Counted from the stretch's first letter, positions 1-6,778 are shown. The stretch: DNA of 9,695 nt from Flavobacteriales bacterium (GCA_027033875.1 JALVKK010000207.1:1-9695); one strand, 5' to 3'. The notes: generated by a model not told the origin, from the sequence alone. Numbers and translations are program-made.

Positions 1-180
1 GGTGCCTCTTCTGATCCTTCGAGAGTATTTAAAGGAATGCGTATGGCAGGCCATATGGGTAACGAAAAAGTTACCGTTCAAAACCTGAAAGTCATGAAAA
101 TCATTCCCGAAAAAAATCTTTTAATCGTAAAAGGGAGCGTTCCCGGACATAAAAATGCTTATTTAATAATTAAGAAATGA
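1..180 (+). CDS. rplC: 50S ribosomal protein L3 (uL3), C-terminal part; 5' end outside window
   Basis: L3 is a large-subunit assembly protein that binds 23S rRNA and reaches toward the peptidyl transferase centre. Only the last 59 codons are present, read in frame from base 1 to the TGA at 178-180. The segment contains VFKGMRMAGHMG followed by a VTVQNL strand, then EKNLLIVKGSVPG, which are the conserved C-terminal blocks of bacterial L3. The residues just before VFKG read ASSDPSR. In E. coli this place holds a Gln-Asn-Gln stretch that includes the glutamine methylated by PrmB, so that target appears to be absent here. This is the only TGA stop in the window, and it overlaps the start of rplD, which suggests translational coupling. 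Identification is secure; the N-terminal three quarters cannot be judged. Confidence 0.96.
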   Translation, partial: GASSDPSRVFKGMRMAGHMGNEKVTVQNLKVMKIIPEKNLLIVKGSVPGHKNAYLIIKK

Positions 181-803
181 TGGAACTGAAAGTATATGAT
201 ATAAAAGGCAAAGAAACCGGAAGAACCGTTCAACTTTCCGAAGAGATTTTCGGAATAGAGCCTAATGAGCATGCGATATATTTGGCGGTAAAACAATATT
301 TAGCCAACCAACGTCAAGGCACGCACAAAGCCAAAGAACGTGGTGAAGTAAAAGGAAGTACCCGCAAAATAAAAAGACAAAAGGGAACCGGAACCGCCAG
401 AGCAGGTGCTATCAGAAATCCTTTGTATAAAGGAGGAGGACGTGTTTTTGGTCCCAGACCGAGAAATTATTCGTTTAAATTGAACAAAAAAGTTAAACGA
501 TTAGCGCGCAAATCGGCTTTGAGTACGATGATGAATGAAGGACATATTATGGTGGTTGAATCATTCGATTTTGATACACCTAAAACCAAAAATTTTGTTG
601 ACGTACTGAAATCCTTAAAGTTAGATGACAAAAAGTCCACATTTGTATTTGCAAATCCAAATAAAAATGTATCTTTGTCATCACGCAATTTACCGAAATC
701 AAAAGTTGTAAATGGCTTAAATCTAAACACTTATGCTATTTTGAATGCCGGAAAATTGGTCTTAACGGAAGATGTAATTTCGGAAATTGAAGCAAATTTT
801 TAA
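180..803 (+). CDS. rplD: 50S ribosomal protein L4 (uL4)
   Basis: L4 binds 23S rRNA early in assembly, and its long loop forms part of the exit-tunnel constriction together with L22. The protein has 207 residues from the ATG at 180, or 208 from the ATG at 177. The loop region (about residues 45-95) is rich in Arg, Lys and Gly and carries the diagnostic KGTGTARAGAIRNP and GGGRVFGPRPRNY blocks. The C-terminal half has the globular fold ending in LTEDVISEIE. I prefer the start at 180 because Bacteroidota L4 proteins usually begin MELKV/MEVKV and because A lies at -3; the alternative ATG at 177 adds one Met. Either start overlaps the rplC stop. In E. coli L4 also represses its own operon through the S10 leader, but that leader would lie upstream of this window, so regulation here is unknown. 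Confidence 0.97.
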   Translation: MELKVYDIKGKETGRTVQLSEEIFGIEPNEHAIYLAVKQYLANQRQGTHKAKERGEVKGSTRKIKRQKGTGTARAGAIRNPLYKGGGRVFGPRPRNYSFKLNKKVKRLARKSALSTMMNEGHIMVVESFDFDTPKTKNFVDVLKSLKLDDKKSTFVFANPNKNVSLSSRNLPKSKVVNGLNLNTYAILNAGKLVLTEDVISEIEANF

Positions 804-815
804 AAAAAGCGTGTT

Positions 816-1100
816 ATGAGTATTATAAAAAAACCGATTTTAACGGAAAAAATGATGAACGAGACCGAGCAATTTAATCGCTACGGATTTGTTGTTGATA
901 AGAGCGCTAATAAGATTGAAATCAAAAAAGCGATAGAAGATTTATACGGAGTGGATGTGTTAAAGGTAAGAACCATGAATTATCCGCCCGAAAGAAAAAC
1001 ACGCTATACCAGAAGTGGCGTAGTAACCGGAAAAACAAATGCTTATAAAAAAGCAATTGTTGAAATTGAAGACGGGCAAAGCATTGATTTCTATAAATAA
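816..1100 (+). CDS. rplW: 50S ribosomal protein L23 (uL23)
   Basis: L23 sits at the mouth of the exit tunnel and in bacteria is the docking site for trigger factor and the signal recognition particle. The 94-residue length is normal. It opens with the family motif KKPILTEK (residues 5-12), followed by the YGFVVDKSANK strand-turn and the KIEIKKAIEDLYGV helix (about 33-46). The basic loop with ERKTRYTRSG (about 59-68) is the rRNA-binding extension, and the protein ends with the usual KKAIVEIEDGQSIDF strand. It starts 12 bases after rplD. The stop is followed immediately by a second in-frame TAA (1101-1103), a tandem stop. No Shine-Dalgarno is visible upstream. Confidence 0.97.
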   Translation: MSIIKKPILTEKMMNETEQFNRYGFVVDKSANKIEIKKAIEDLYGVDVLKVRTMNYPPERKTRYTRSGVVTGKTNAYKKAIVEIEDGQSIDFYK

Positions 1101-1114
1101 TAATATTTAAGAAG

Positions 1115-1939
1115 ATGGCAGTTAGAAAATTAAAACCGATTACACCCGGACAGCGTTTTAGAGTCGTTAATCAGTTTGCTGAGATTACGACTGATAAGCC
1201 TGAGAAGAGCTTGTTGGCGCCTAAGAAAAAGTCCGGAGGTCGAAATAGAAAAGGTAGAATTACCGCACAACACAGAGGAGGCGGTCATAAACAAAAATAT
1301 AGAATTATTGACTTTAAACGCAATAAAGTCGGTATTCCGGCAAAAGTAAAAACCATTGAATACGATCCTAACAGATCGGCTTTTATAGCATTGGTTGTTT
1401 ATGCAGATGGAGAAAAACGATATATTATTGCACCTAACGGATTGCAAGTCGGACAAACTATTATGTCCGGCGAAAAAGCAACACCGGATACCGGCAATGC
1501 TTTACCTTTAAAAGCGATTCCTTTAGGAACAATTATTCACAATATTGAAATGAAGCCCGGGCACGGTGGTCAAATCGCCCGTAGTGCCGGAACTTTTGCA
1601 CAATTGATGGCAAGAGACGGAAAATATGCCACGATAAAATTACCCTCGGGTGAAACCCGTTTGGTATTGTCGGAAGCATTTGCAAGCATTGGTGTTGTAT
1701 CCAATTCGGATCACCAATTGGAAGTATCAGGTAAAGCCGGACGTAGTCGTTGGAAAGGTCGCAGACCCAGAACAAGACCGGTTGTAATGAACCCTGTCGA
1801 TCACCCTATGGGTGGTGGTGAAGGTCGTGCCTCAGGTGGACACCCCAGATCTAAAAATGGTATTCCCGCCAAAGGTTACAGAACCAGATCTAAAAAGAAA
1901 TATAGTAACAAGTATATCATTGAACGTAGAAAGAAATAA
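1115..1939 (+). CDS. rplB: 50S ribosomal protein L2 (uL2)
   Basis: L2 is one of the largest and most conserved 50S proteins. It is needed for subunit association, tRNA binding and peptidyl transfer. The 274-residue length matches the family. The N-terminal RNA-binding domain includes GGRNRKGRITAQHRGGGHKQ (residues 41-60), and the OB-like and SH3-like folds follow. The C-terminal signature MNPVDHPMGGGEG (225-237) is intact, including His230, which corresponds to the functionally important His229 of E. coli. The tail is strongly basic and ends in IIERRKK. It starts 14 bases after rplW, and rpsS follows after only 3 bases. Nothing is unusual in the protein; identification is certain. Confidence 0.98.
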   Translation: MAVRKLKPITPGQRFRVVNQFAEITTDKPEKSLLAPKKKSGGRNRKGRITAQHRGGGHKQKYRIIDFKRNKVGIPAKVKTIEYDPNRSAFIALVVYADGEKRYIIAPNGLQVGQTIMSGEKATPDTGNALPLKAIPLGTIIHNIEMKPGHGGQIARSAGTFAQLMARDGKYATIKLPSGETRLVLSEAFASIGVVSNSDHQLEVSGKAGRSRWKGRRPRTRPVVMNPVDHPMGGGEGRASGGHPRSKNGIPAKGYRTRSKKKYSNKYIIERRKK

Positions 1940-1942
1940 GAT

Positions 1943-2224
1943 ATGGCTAGATCGTTAAAAAAAGGACCTTATGTTCATTATAAATTAGAGAAAAAAGTTC
2001 TTGCCAATGTAGAATCCGGCAAAAAAACCGTGATTAAAACATGGTCGAGAGCTTCGATGATTACACCTGATTTTGTAGGACAGACAATAGCTGTTCACAA
2101 CGGACGTCAGTTTATTCCGGTATATATCACCGAAAATATGGTTGGACACAAATTGGGAGAATTTTCACCGACCAGAAATTTTAGAGGACACGCCGGAGAT
2201 AAGAAAAATAAAGGCAAAAAATAG
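1943..2224 (+). CDS. rpsS: 30S ribosomal protein S19 (uS19)
   Basis: S19 lies in the head of the 30S subunit next to S13 and contacts the A-site region and the bridge to the 50S central protuberance. The 93-residue protein begins with the conserved MARSLKKGP and contains the central IKTWSRAS segment. The family signature runs from FIPVYITENMVGHKLGEF (residues 57-74) through SPTRNFRGH (75-83), and the tail is Lys-rich. The stop is TAG, one of only two in the window. Gaps are 3 bases to rplB and 5 bases to rplV, so the gene is tightly packed and very probably cotranslated with its neighbours. Confidence 0.98.
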   Translation: MARSLKKGPYVHYKLEKKVLANVESGKKTVIKTWSRASMITPDFVGQTIAVHNGRQFIPVYITENMVGHKLGEFSPTRNFRGHAGDKKNKGKK

Positions 2225-2229
2225 GGATT

Positions 2230-2628
2230 ATGGGAAAAAGAAAACGCTTAATGGCGGAAGCCATCAAAGAAAATAAGAAAAAAGTTGCTTTTGCAAGTTT
2301 GAACAATCACGGTGTTTCAGCCAAGAAAACCAAATTGGTAGTTGATTTGGTCAGAGGAATGGATGTAGCTCGGGCATTGGGAGTTTTGAAATTTACCCCC
2401 AATAAAAGTGCTTCGATTATCGAAAAACTATTAAGAAGTGCCATTGCCAATTGGGAAGTTAAAAATCCCGATAGAGACGTTGAAGATGCCGGATTGTATA
2501 TTCAAACCATTACGGTTGACCAAAAAGGTATGCTGAAACGTATCCAACCGGCACCCCAAGGACGTGCGCACCGTATCAGAAAAAGATTTAGTAAAATAAA
2601 CATAGTTTTAGGCGAAAAAAACAGTTAA
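2230..2628 (+). CDS. rplV: 50S ribosomal protein L22 (uL22), N-terminally extended
   Basis: L22 binds all 23S rRNA domains, and its long beta-hairpin lines the exit tunnel opposite L4. At 132 residues it is longer than the roughly 110 of E. coli L22. The extra part is a basic N-terminal segment (about residues 1-18, GKRKR...IKENKKK) ahead of the fold. The core has AKKTKLVVDLVRG (31-43), ALGVLKFTPNKSA, and a helix containing LLRSAIANWE (67-76). The hairpin covers about 91-120 with the tip MLKRIQPAPQGRAHRIRKR (101-119). Such extended L22 proteins are usual in Bacteroidota, so the start at 2230 is credible; no good internal start lies at the core boundary. It is 5 bases from each neighbour. Confidence 0.97.
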   Translation: MGKRKRLMAEAIKENKKKVAFASLNNHGVSAKKTKLVVDLVRGMDVARALGVLKFTPNKSASIIEKLLRSAIANWEVKNPDRDVEDAGLYIQTITVDQKGMLKRIQPAPQGRAHRIRKRFSKINIVLGEKNS

Positions 2629-2633
2629 GAAGT

Positions 2634-3335
2634 ATGGGACAAAAAACAAATCCAATAGGAAACAGATTAGGAATCATCAAAGGATGGGATTCTAATTGGT
2701 ATGGTGGCAAAAACTATGGTGATAAAATCGCTGAAGATCACAAAATAAGACAATATATAAAAGCACGGTTACCAAAAGCCAATATTTCAAAAGTTATCAT
2801 TGAAAGAACATTAAAACTCGTAACGGTTACCATTACCACGTCGCGTCCCGGTATTATTATCGGTAAGCAAGGTACCGAGGTCGATAAATTGAAAAGTGAG
2901 CTTTCAAAATTGACCGGAAAAAAAGTTCAAGTCAATGTATTTGAAATAAAGAGACCCGAATTAGATGCCAATTTGGTGGCACAAAACATTGCCCGTCAAA
3001 TTGAGAATCGAATTTCGTACAGAAGAGCTATCAAGCAAGCCATTGCTTCTACGATGAGAATGAATGCCGAAGGTATAAAAGTTCAAATATCCGGTAGATT
3101 GAATGGTGCGGAAATGGCGCGTTCTGAGACTTATAAAGACGGTAGAATTCCGCTTTCGACTTTTAGAGCAGACATCGATTATGCACTTGAAGAAGCCCAT
3201 ACAACTTACGGACGTCTCGGCGTTAAAGTATGGATAATGAAAGGAGAAGTTTACGGTAAAAGAGAACTTTCGCCTATGATTGGCTTGTCCAAAAAAGAAG
3301 GTAAAAAGTCGAGAGGTAATAGGAGAAGAAAATAA
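2634..3335 (+). CDS. rpsC: 30S ribosomal protein S3 (uS3)
   Basis: S3 forms part of the mRNA entry tunnel in the 30S head with S4 and S5 and contributes to mRNA unwinding. It has 233 residues, the usual size. The N-terminus MGQKTNPIGNRLG is diagnostic. A KH RNA-binding domain follows with the GxxG loop GKQG at residues 77-80 inside RPGIIIGKQGTEV. The C-terminal domain contains the GLNGAEMARSE-type block (here SGRLNGAEMARSE), then LGVKVWIMKGEVYG. The tail is Lys/Arg-rich (KKEGKKSRGNRRRK). It is followed by the largest gap in the window, 23 A+T-rich bases before rplP, which has no hairpin and no obvious promoter. Confidence 0.98.
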   Translation: MGQKTNPIGNRLGIIKGWDSNWYGGKNYGDKIAEDHKIRQYIKARLPKANISKVIIERTLKLVTVTITTSRPGIIIGKQGTEVDKLKSELSKLTGKKVQVNVFEIKRPELDANLVAQNIARQIENRISYRRAIKQAIASTMRMNAEGIKVQISGRLNGAEMARSETYKDGRIPLSTFRADIDYALEEAHTTYGRLGVKVWIMKGEVYGKRELSPMIGLSKKEGKKSRGNRRRK

Positions 3336-3358
3336 TTTTTATAAAAAAATTGTAAAAC

Positions 3359-3781
3359 ATGTTACAACCCAAAAGATATAAGCATCGTAAGCAGCAAAAA
3401 GGCAGAATGAAAGGTAATTCTCAAAGAGGACACCGTTTGGCTTATGGTATTTACGGGATAAAAGCTTTGGAGTCGTCTTGGATTACTTCCAGACAAATAG
3501 AAGCTGCTCGTGTTGCCGCAACTCGTTATATGAAACGGGAAGGGCAATTGTGGATTAAGATTTTTCCCGACAAACCTATCACCAAAAAACCTTTGGAAGT
3601 AAGGATGGGTAAAGGAAAAGGTAATGTTGAGTATTGGGCTGCCGTTGTGCGTCCGGGTAAGGTTTTGTTTGAAGTTGACGGTGTATCGTTGGAAGTCGCT
3701 CGCGAAGCACTTCGTTTGGCTGCCCAAAAATTACCAATCAAAACCAAGTTTATCATTGCACCGGAATTTCAAGAAAAATAA
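3359..3781 (+). CDS. rplP: 50S ribosomal protein L16 (uL16)
   Basis: L16 is a late-assembling 50S protein that contacts the A-site tRNA elbow and 5S rRNA. The 140-residue protein starts with the invariant MLQPKR and has the central RQIEAARVAATRYMKR helix (residues 45-60). Next come the IFPDKPITKKPLEVRMGKGKG block (69-88), where Arg82 sits in the position hydroxylated in E. coli L16, and VEYWAAVVRPG. Whether Arg82 is modified here cannot be told from this sequence. A helix with REALRLAAQKLPIKTKF closes the fold. It lies between rpsC (23-base gap) and rpmC (10-base gap), the standard order. An open antisense frame across most of the gene is a shadow and not a gene. Confidence 0.98.
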   Translation: MLQPKRYKHRKQQKGRMKGNSQRGHRLAYGIYGIKALESSWITSRQIEAARVAATRYMKREGQLWIKIFPDKPITKKPLEVRMGKGKGNVEYWAAVVRPGKVLFEVDGVSLEVAREALRLAAQKLPIKTKFIIAPEFQEK

Positions 3782-3791
3782 GATTTGAATT

Positions 3792-3980
3792 ATGAAAATG
3801 TCTGAAATTAGAAATATGGAAACAGCCGAGTTACAAGAACGTTTGGCTGATATGAAAAAGAAATACGAGAGTTTGAAAATAACTCATATCGTATCACCCT
3901 TGGAAAATCCGATGGAAATCCGTAAGATGCGAAGAACTATTGCCAGATTGATGACGGAATTGAACCAAAGAGGTAACTAA
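3792..3980 (+). CDS. rpmC: 50S ribosomal protein L29 (uL29)
   Basis: L29 is a small protein of two antiparallel alpha-helices. It sits beside L23 at the tunnel exit and helps form the platform for trigger factor and the signal recognition particle. The 62-residue protein has helix 1 with SEIRNMETAELQERLADMKKKYE (about residues 4-26) and helix 2 with the family signature NPMEIRKMRRTIARLMTEL (38-56). The loop between them contains SPLEN (35-39), as in Bacteroidota L29. A second in-frame ATG lies two codons in (3798); I keep the first because L29 proteins of this phylum often begin MKxSEIR. It is 10 bases after rplP and 15 before rpsQ. Confidence 0.95.
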   Translation: MKMSEIRNMETAELQERLADMKKKYESLKITHIVSPLENPMEIRKMRRTIARLMTELNQRGN

Positions 3981-3995
3981 AAAGAATATAGTAAA

Positions 3996-4259
3996 ATGGA
4001 AAATAATACAAGAAATTTAAGAAAAGAACGTATCGGTTTGGTTACCAAAAACAAAATGGATAAAACCATTGTTGTTTCCGAAGTTAAACGTATGAAACAC
4101 CCGCTTTACGGAAAATTTGTTCATAAAACCAAAAAATATGTGGTTCATGATGAAAAAAATGAATGTAATGTGGGCGATAAAGTAAGAATTATGGAAACCC
4201 GTCCTTTGAGTAAAACCAAAAGATGGCGATTAGTTGAAATTTTAGAAAGAGCTAAGTAA
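3996..4259 (+). CDS. rpsQ: 30S ribosomal protein S17 (uS17)
   Basis: S17 is a primary 16S rRNA-binding protein with an OB fold, located in the 5' body domain of the 30S subunit. Its 87 residues contain NLRKERIGLVTKNKMDKT (7-24) and the HPLYGKFVHKTKKY strand-loop. The family signature GDKVRIMETRPLSKTKRWR follows, and the protein ends VEILERAK. That C-terminus closely resembles Bacteroidota S17 proteins I recall. In many bacteria S17 is the last gene of the S10 operon; here rplN starts only 2 bases after the stop, so the S10 and spc parts run together with no room for a terminator or separate promoter. Confidence 0.98.
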   Translation: MENNTRNLRKERIGLVTKNKMDKTIVVSEVKRMKHPLYGKFVHKTKKYVVHDEKNECNVGDKVRIMETRPLSKTKRWRLVEILERAK

Positions 4260-4261
4260 TT

Positions 4262-4630
4262 ATGGTACAACAAGAATCAAGAGTTAAAGTTGCAGATAAT
4301 ACCGGTGCTAAGGAAGCATTGGTTATCAGAGTATTGGGAGGCACTAAAAAACGTTATGCCTCATTGGGCGATAAAGTTGTGGTAACAATCAAAGAAGCTA
4401 CTCCCAACGGTACCGTAAAAAAAGGAACCGTTTCAACCGGTGTGGTCGTCAGAACCAAAAAAGAGGTAAGACGACCGGACGGCTCGTACATCAGATTTGA
4501 TGATAATGCCGTTGTATTGCTCAACCCGACCGGTGAAATGAGAGGAACACGTGTTTTCGGCCCGGTTGCCAGAGAATTGCGTGATAAACAGTTTATGAAA
4601 ATCGTATCATTAGCCCCTGAGGTTTTATAA
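4262..4630 (+). CDS. rplN: 50S ribosomal protein L14 (uL14)
   Basis: L14 lies at the subunit interface, where it binds 23S rRNA and L19. It forms inter-subunit bridges and is the docking site of the silencing factor RsfS. The length of 122 residues is exactly typical. Key blocks are SRVKVADNTGAKEALVIRVLGG (residues 6-27), the central VVVTIKEATPNGTVKKG, and DGSYIRFDDNAVVLLNPTGE (73-92). GTRVFGPVARELRD is near the C-terminus. It begins MVQQ, whereas many homologues begin MIQ; this is a trivial difference. It opens the spc part of the cluster, 2 bases after rpsQ and 14 before rplX. Confidence 0.98.
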   Translation: MVQQESRVKVADNTGAKEALVIRVLGGTKKRYASLGDKVVVTIKEATPNGTVKKGTVSTGVVVRTKKEVRRPDGSYIRFDDNAVVLLNPTGEMRGTRVFGPVARELRDKQFMKIVSLAPEVL

Positions 4631-4644
4631 AAATCTAAGTAAAA

Positions 4645-4959
4645 ATGAAGAAGTTTAAAATTAAAACCGGTGATGAAGTTATCGTAATAGCCGGTAAAGA
4701 TAAAGGAATAAAAGGAAAAGTACTTAAGATTATTAAGTCAAAAGACAGAGTATTGGTAGAGCATGTCAATATGATAAAAAAACATGTAAAACCAAGCACC
4801 GAAAATCCTCAAGGTGGTATAGAAGAGAGAGAAGCTCCCATTCATATATCTAATGTTGCTTTGGTCGATCCGAAAACCGGTAAACCGACCAGAGTAGGTT
4901 ATGAAATAAAAAATGGTAAAAAAGTAAGAGTTTCCAAAAAATCAAAAGAGGTTATTTAA
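4645..4959 (+). CDS. rplX: 50S ribosomal protein L24 (uL24)
   Basis: L24 is one of the two assembly-initiator proteins of the 50S subunit and lies near the tunnel exit. It has 104 residues. The N-terminal SH3-like KOW motif (about residues 7-32) contains TGDEVIVIAGKDKGIKGKV. After it come VNMIKKHVKPSTENPQGGI and the EAPIHISNVALVDPKTGK block (63-80), both strongly conserved in bacterial L24. The tail is basic (KKVRVSKKSKEVI). Gaps are 14 bases upstream and 3 downstream. In E. coli the spc repressor site for S8 lies at the rplX-rplE junction; here the junction is 3 bases long and I could not recognise an S8-binding hairpin by eye. Confidence 0.97.
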   Translation: MKKFKIKTGDEVIVIAGKDKGIKGKVLKIIKSKDRVLVEHVNMIKKHVKPSTENPQGGIEEREAPIHISNVALVDPKTGKPTRVGYEIKNGKKVRVSKKSKEVI

Positions 4960-4962
4960 GCC

Positions 4963-5520
4963 ATGAAGAATTATACACCCAGATTAGAAAAAGAATATAA
5001 AGAACGTATCATCGATACGTTGATGAAAGAGTTCGGCTATAAGAATGTTATGCAAGTACCGAAGTTGCAAAAAATAGTCGTCAGCAGAGGTGTCGGCGCT
5101 GCCGTTTCCGATAAAAAATTAGTTGACTATGCCGTTGAGGAATTAACGACGATTACCGGACAAAAAGCCGTTTCGACCATCTCTAAAAAAGACGTTGCAG
5201 CCTTTAAATTAAGAAAAGGTATGCCTATCGGTGCCAAAGTAACACTCAGAAAAGATAAAATGTACGAATTTCTCGATAGATTGATTACCGTTGCATTGCC
5301 ACGTGTAAGAGATTTTCAAGGCGTTAAGCCGGACGGATTTGATGGACGCGGAAATTATAATTTAGGTATTACCGAACAAATTATTTTTCCGGAAATTGAT
5401 TTTGATAAAATCAATAAAATCAGCGGTATGGATATTACTTTTGTAACATCAGCCAATACCGATAAAGAAGCAAAAGCATTATTAAGAGAACTAGGTTTAC
5501 CATTTAAAAAGAAAAAATAA
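4963..5520 (+). CDS. rplE: 50S ribosomal protein L5 (uL5)
   Basis: L5 binds 5S rRNA with L18 and helps anchor it in the central protuberance, where it also contacts P-site tRNA. The 185-residue length is normal. The protein starts PRLEKEYKERI (residues 6-16) and has VPKLQKIVVSRGVG (32-45), ELTTITGQKAVSTISKKDVA, and FKLRKGMPIGAKVTLR (81-96). DRLITVALPRVRDFQGV (105-121) and the loop DGRGNYNLGITEQIIFPEI (127-145) follow. These are family blocks in the expected order. The tail is Lys-rich (FKKKK). It is 3 bases from rplX, and rpsN begins after a single base, so coupling with both neighbours is likely. Confidence 0.98.
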   Translation: MKNYTPRLEKEYKERIIDTLMKEFGYKNVMQVPKLQKIVVSRGVGAAVSDKKLVDYAVEELTTITGQKAVSTISKKDVAAFKLRKGMPIGAKVTLRKDKMYEFLDRLITVALPRVRDFQGVKPDGFDGRGNYNLGITEQIIFPEIDFDKINKISGMDITFVTSANTDKEAKALLRELGLPFKKKK

Positions 5521-5521
5521 T

Positions 5522-5791
5522 ATGGCAAAAGAATCGATGAAAGCCCGTGAACGCAAACGTGCAAAATTGGTAGCTAAATATGCAGCCAAAAGAAAAGCTT
5601 TGAAAGAAGCGGGTGACTGGGAAGCATTGCAAAGAATTCCCAAAAATGCCTCACCGGTAAGAATGCACAATCGTTGCAAAATAACCGGTCGTCCGAAAGG
5701 CTATATGAGAGTATTCGGTATTTCTCGTGTAACTTTTAGAGAAATGGCTAATGAAGGTTTAATACCGGGCGTTAAAAAAGCCAGTTGGTAA
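5522..5791 (+). CDS. rpsN: 30S ribosomal protein S14 (uS14), long form without zinc motif
   Basis: S14 lies in the 30S head near S3, S10 and S19 and is a late assembly protein. The 89 residues make this the long, zinc-free (C-) type. Only one cysteine is present (Cys52, in HNRCKITGRPKGY), and the paired CxxC motifs of the short zinc form are missing. The N-terminal half is a basic, Ala-rich helix with KARERKRAKLVAKYAAKRKA (residues 7-26). The C-terminus carries the conserved VFGISRVTFREMA and IPGVKKASW. It starts 1 base after rplE and ends 18 bases before rpsH. The A+T-rich gap has no visible regulatory structure. Confidence 0.98.
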   Translation: MAKESMKARERKRAKLVAKYAAKRKALKEAGDWEALQRIPKNASPVRMHNRCKITGRPKGYMRVFGISRVTFREMANEGLIPGVKKASW

Positions 5792-5809
5792 ATTTAAAAT
5801 TAGAAAGAG

Positions 5810-6208
5810 ATGAATACAGATCCCATAGCAGATTTTCTAACAAGAATCAGAAATGCGCAAAGCGCAGGACATAAAGTAGTCAAAATACCTTCTTCAAAAA
5901 TAAAAAAAGAAATGACCAAAATCTTGTTTGATCAAGGTTATATCCTGAGTTATAAATTTGAACAAGAAGGTAGTAGAGAGTTTATCAAAATAGCCTTAAA
6001 ATTTGATAAAAACAGTCAACAACCTGTTATCAAAAAGTTGGAGAGAATCAGTAAACCCGGTTTGCGTAAATATGTAGGCGTTGACGATATGCCCAAAGTA
6101 TTAAACGGATTGGGGATTGCGATTCTTTCTACCTCAAAAGGTGTAATGACCGATAAACAAGCTCGTAAAGAGAATGTTGGCGGAGAAGTTTTATGTTACG
6201 TTTATTAA
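5810..6208 (+). CDS. rpsH: 30S ribosomal protein S8 (uS8)
   Basis: S8 is a primary binder of the 16S rRNA central domain and a key organiser of 30S assembly. In E. coli it also represses the spc operon. The 132 residues start with MNTDPIADFLTRIRNA (1-16). A two-domain alpha/beta fold follows, with the C-terminal signature GLGIAILSTSKGVMTD (100-115), in which Ser107, Thr108 and Ser109 form the RNA-contacting STS loop. The last block is KENVGGEVLCYVY. It lies 18 bases after rpsN and 12 before rplF. Autoregulation by S8 is possible from knowledge of the family, but no target site is evident here. Confidence 0.98.
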   Translation: MNTDPIADFLTRIRNAQSAGHKVVKIPSSKIKKEMTKILFDQGYILSYKFEQEGSREFIKIALKFDKNSQQPVIKKLERISKPGLRKYVGVDDMPKVLNGLGIAILSTSKGVMTDKQARKENVGGEVLCYVY

Positions 6209-6220
6209 AAAAATTGAATT

Positions 6221-6766
6221 ATGTCTAGAATAGGATTTAAACCCATAAGCATACCTGACGGCGTATCGGTCGATATCAAAGACAATATGATAACGGTAAA
6301 AGGTAAATTGGGTGAATTGACCCAAGAAATAAAAGGGGATATAGAATTTGAAATGAAAGATGGTGTCATCAACGTGAAACGTCCTTCCGAAAGTAAAAAA
6401 CACAAAGCTTTTCACGGGCTTTACCGTTCTTTGCTTTTTAATATGATAGAAGGCGTATCAAAAGGGTGGACCAAAGAATTGGAATTGGTAGGTGTTGGTT
6501 ATAAGGCTTCCAATCAAGGCCAAATATTGGATTTATCTTTGGGATTTTCGCATAATATCATGATTGAATTACCCAAAGAAGTCAAGGTTGAAACCGTATC
6601 TGAAAAAGGTAAAAATCCGATTGTAAAATTGACCTCTTATGATAAACAATTGATCGGACATATAGCCGCCAAAATCAGATCATTCCGTAAACCTGAACCT
6701 TACAAAGGAAAAGGTGTAAGATATGTCGGTGAAGAAATCAGAAGAAAAGCAGGTAAAACAGCCTAA
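6221..6766 (+). CDS. rplF: 50S ribosomal protein L6 (uL6)
   Basis: L6 lies near the base of the L7/L12 stalk, close to the sarcin-ricin loop and the factor-binding centre. The 181-residue protein is two copies of one small alpha/beta fold. It begins MSRIGFKPISIPDGV (1-15). The first domain has the VKGKLGEL turn, and the linker is SLLFNMIEGVSKGWTKELELVGVGYKA. The C-terminal signature PEPYKGKGVRY (158-168) is followed by VGEEIRRKAGKTA. The stop is followed at once by a second in-frame TAA (6767-6769). The start has the common local context AATT before ATG and no Shine-Dalgarno. Gaps are 12 bases on each side. Confidence 0.98.
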   Translation: MSRIGFKPISIPDGVSVDIKDNMITVKGKLGELTQEIKGDIEFEMKDGVINVKRPSESKKHKAFHGLYRSLLFNMIEGVSKGWTKELELVGVGYKASNQGQILDLSLGFSHNIMIELPKEVKVETVSEKGKNPIVKLTSYDKQLIGHIAAKIRSFRKPEPYKGKGVRYVGEEIRRKAGKTA

Positions 6767-6778
6767 TAAGTAAGAATT

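Noticed and set aside
429..440. Strong Shine-Dalgarno-like GGAGGAGGA inside rplD
   Set aside because: It encodes the conserved Gly-Gly-Gly of L4, and no start codon follows at a suitable spacing.
467..730. Antisense open frame within rplD
   Set aside because: It is a mirror of L4 codons (Phe-rich from Lys codons), with no start context or homology that I can see.
1130..1775. Antisense open frames within rplB (1130-1456 and 1533-1775)
   Set aside because: They are fully covered by L2 coding sequence, with Cys- and Ser-rich low-plausibility translations and no conserved motif.
3336..3358. Possible promoter or terminator in the 23-base rpsC-rplP gap
   Set aside because: The sequence is simple A/T runs with no inverted repeat. 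It is too short for a full Bacteroidota -33/-7 promoter (TTTG and TAnnTTTG), and no such pair is visible.
3362..3727. Open antisense frame of 121 codons across rplP (with another at 3526-3756)
   Set aside because: It lies wholly opposite a highly conserved L16 gene, its translation resembles no family I know, and it has no separate upstream signals. It is a codon-usage shadow.
4940..5000. Possible S8 repressor site at the rplX-rplE junction, as in E. coli
   Set aside because: I could not find a convincing helix-21-like hairpin by eye; the junction is A+T-rich with a 3-base gap. A covariance-model search would be needed.
5355..5679. Two overlapping antisense frames at the rplE-rpsN junction
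   Set aside because: Both are covered by conserved L5 and S14 coding sequence. The hydrophobic look is the reverse complement of Lys- and Ala-rich codons and does not indicate a membrane protein.
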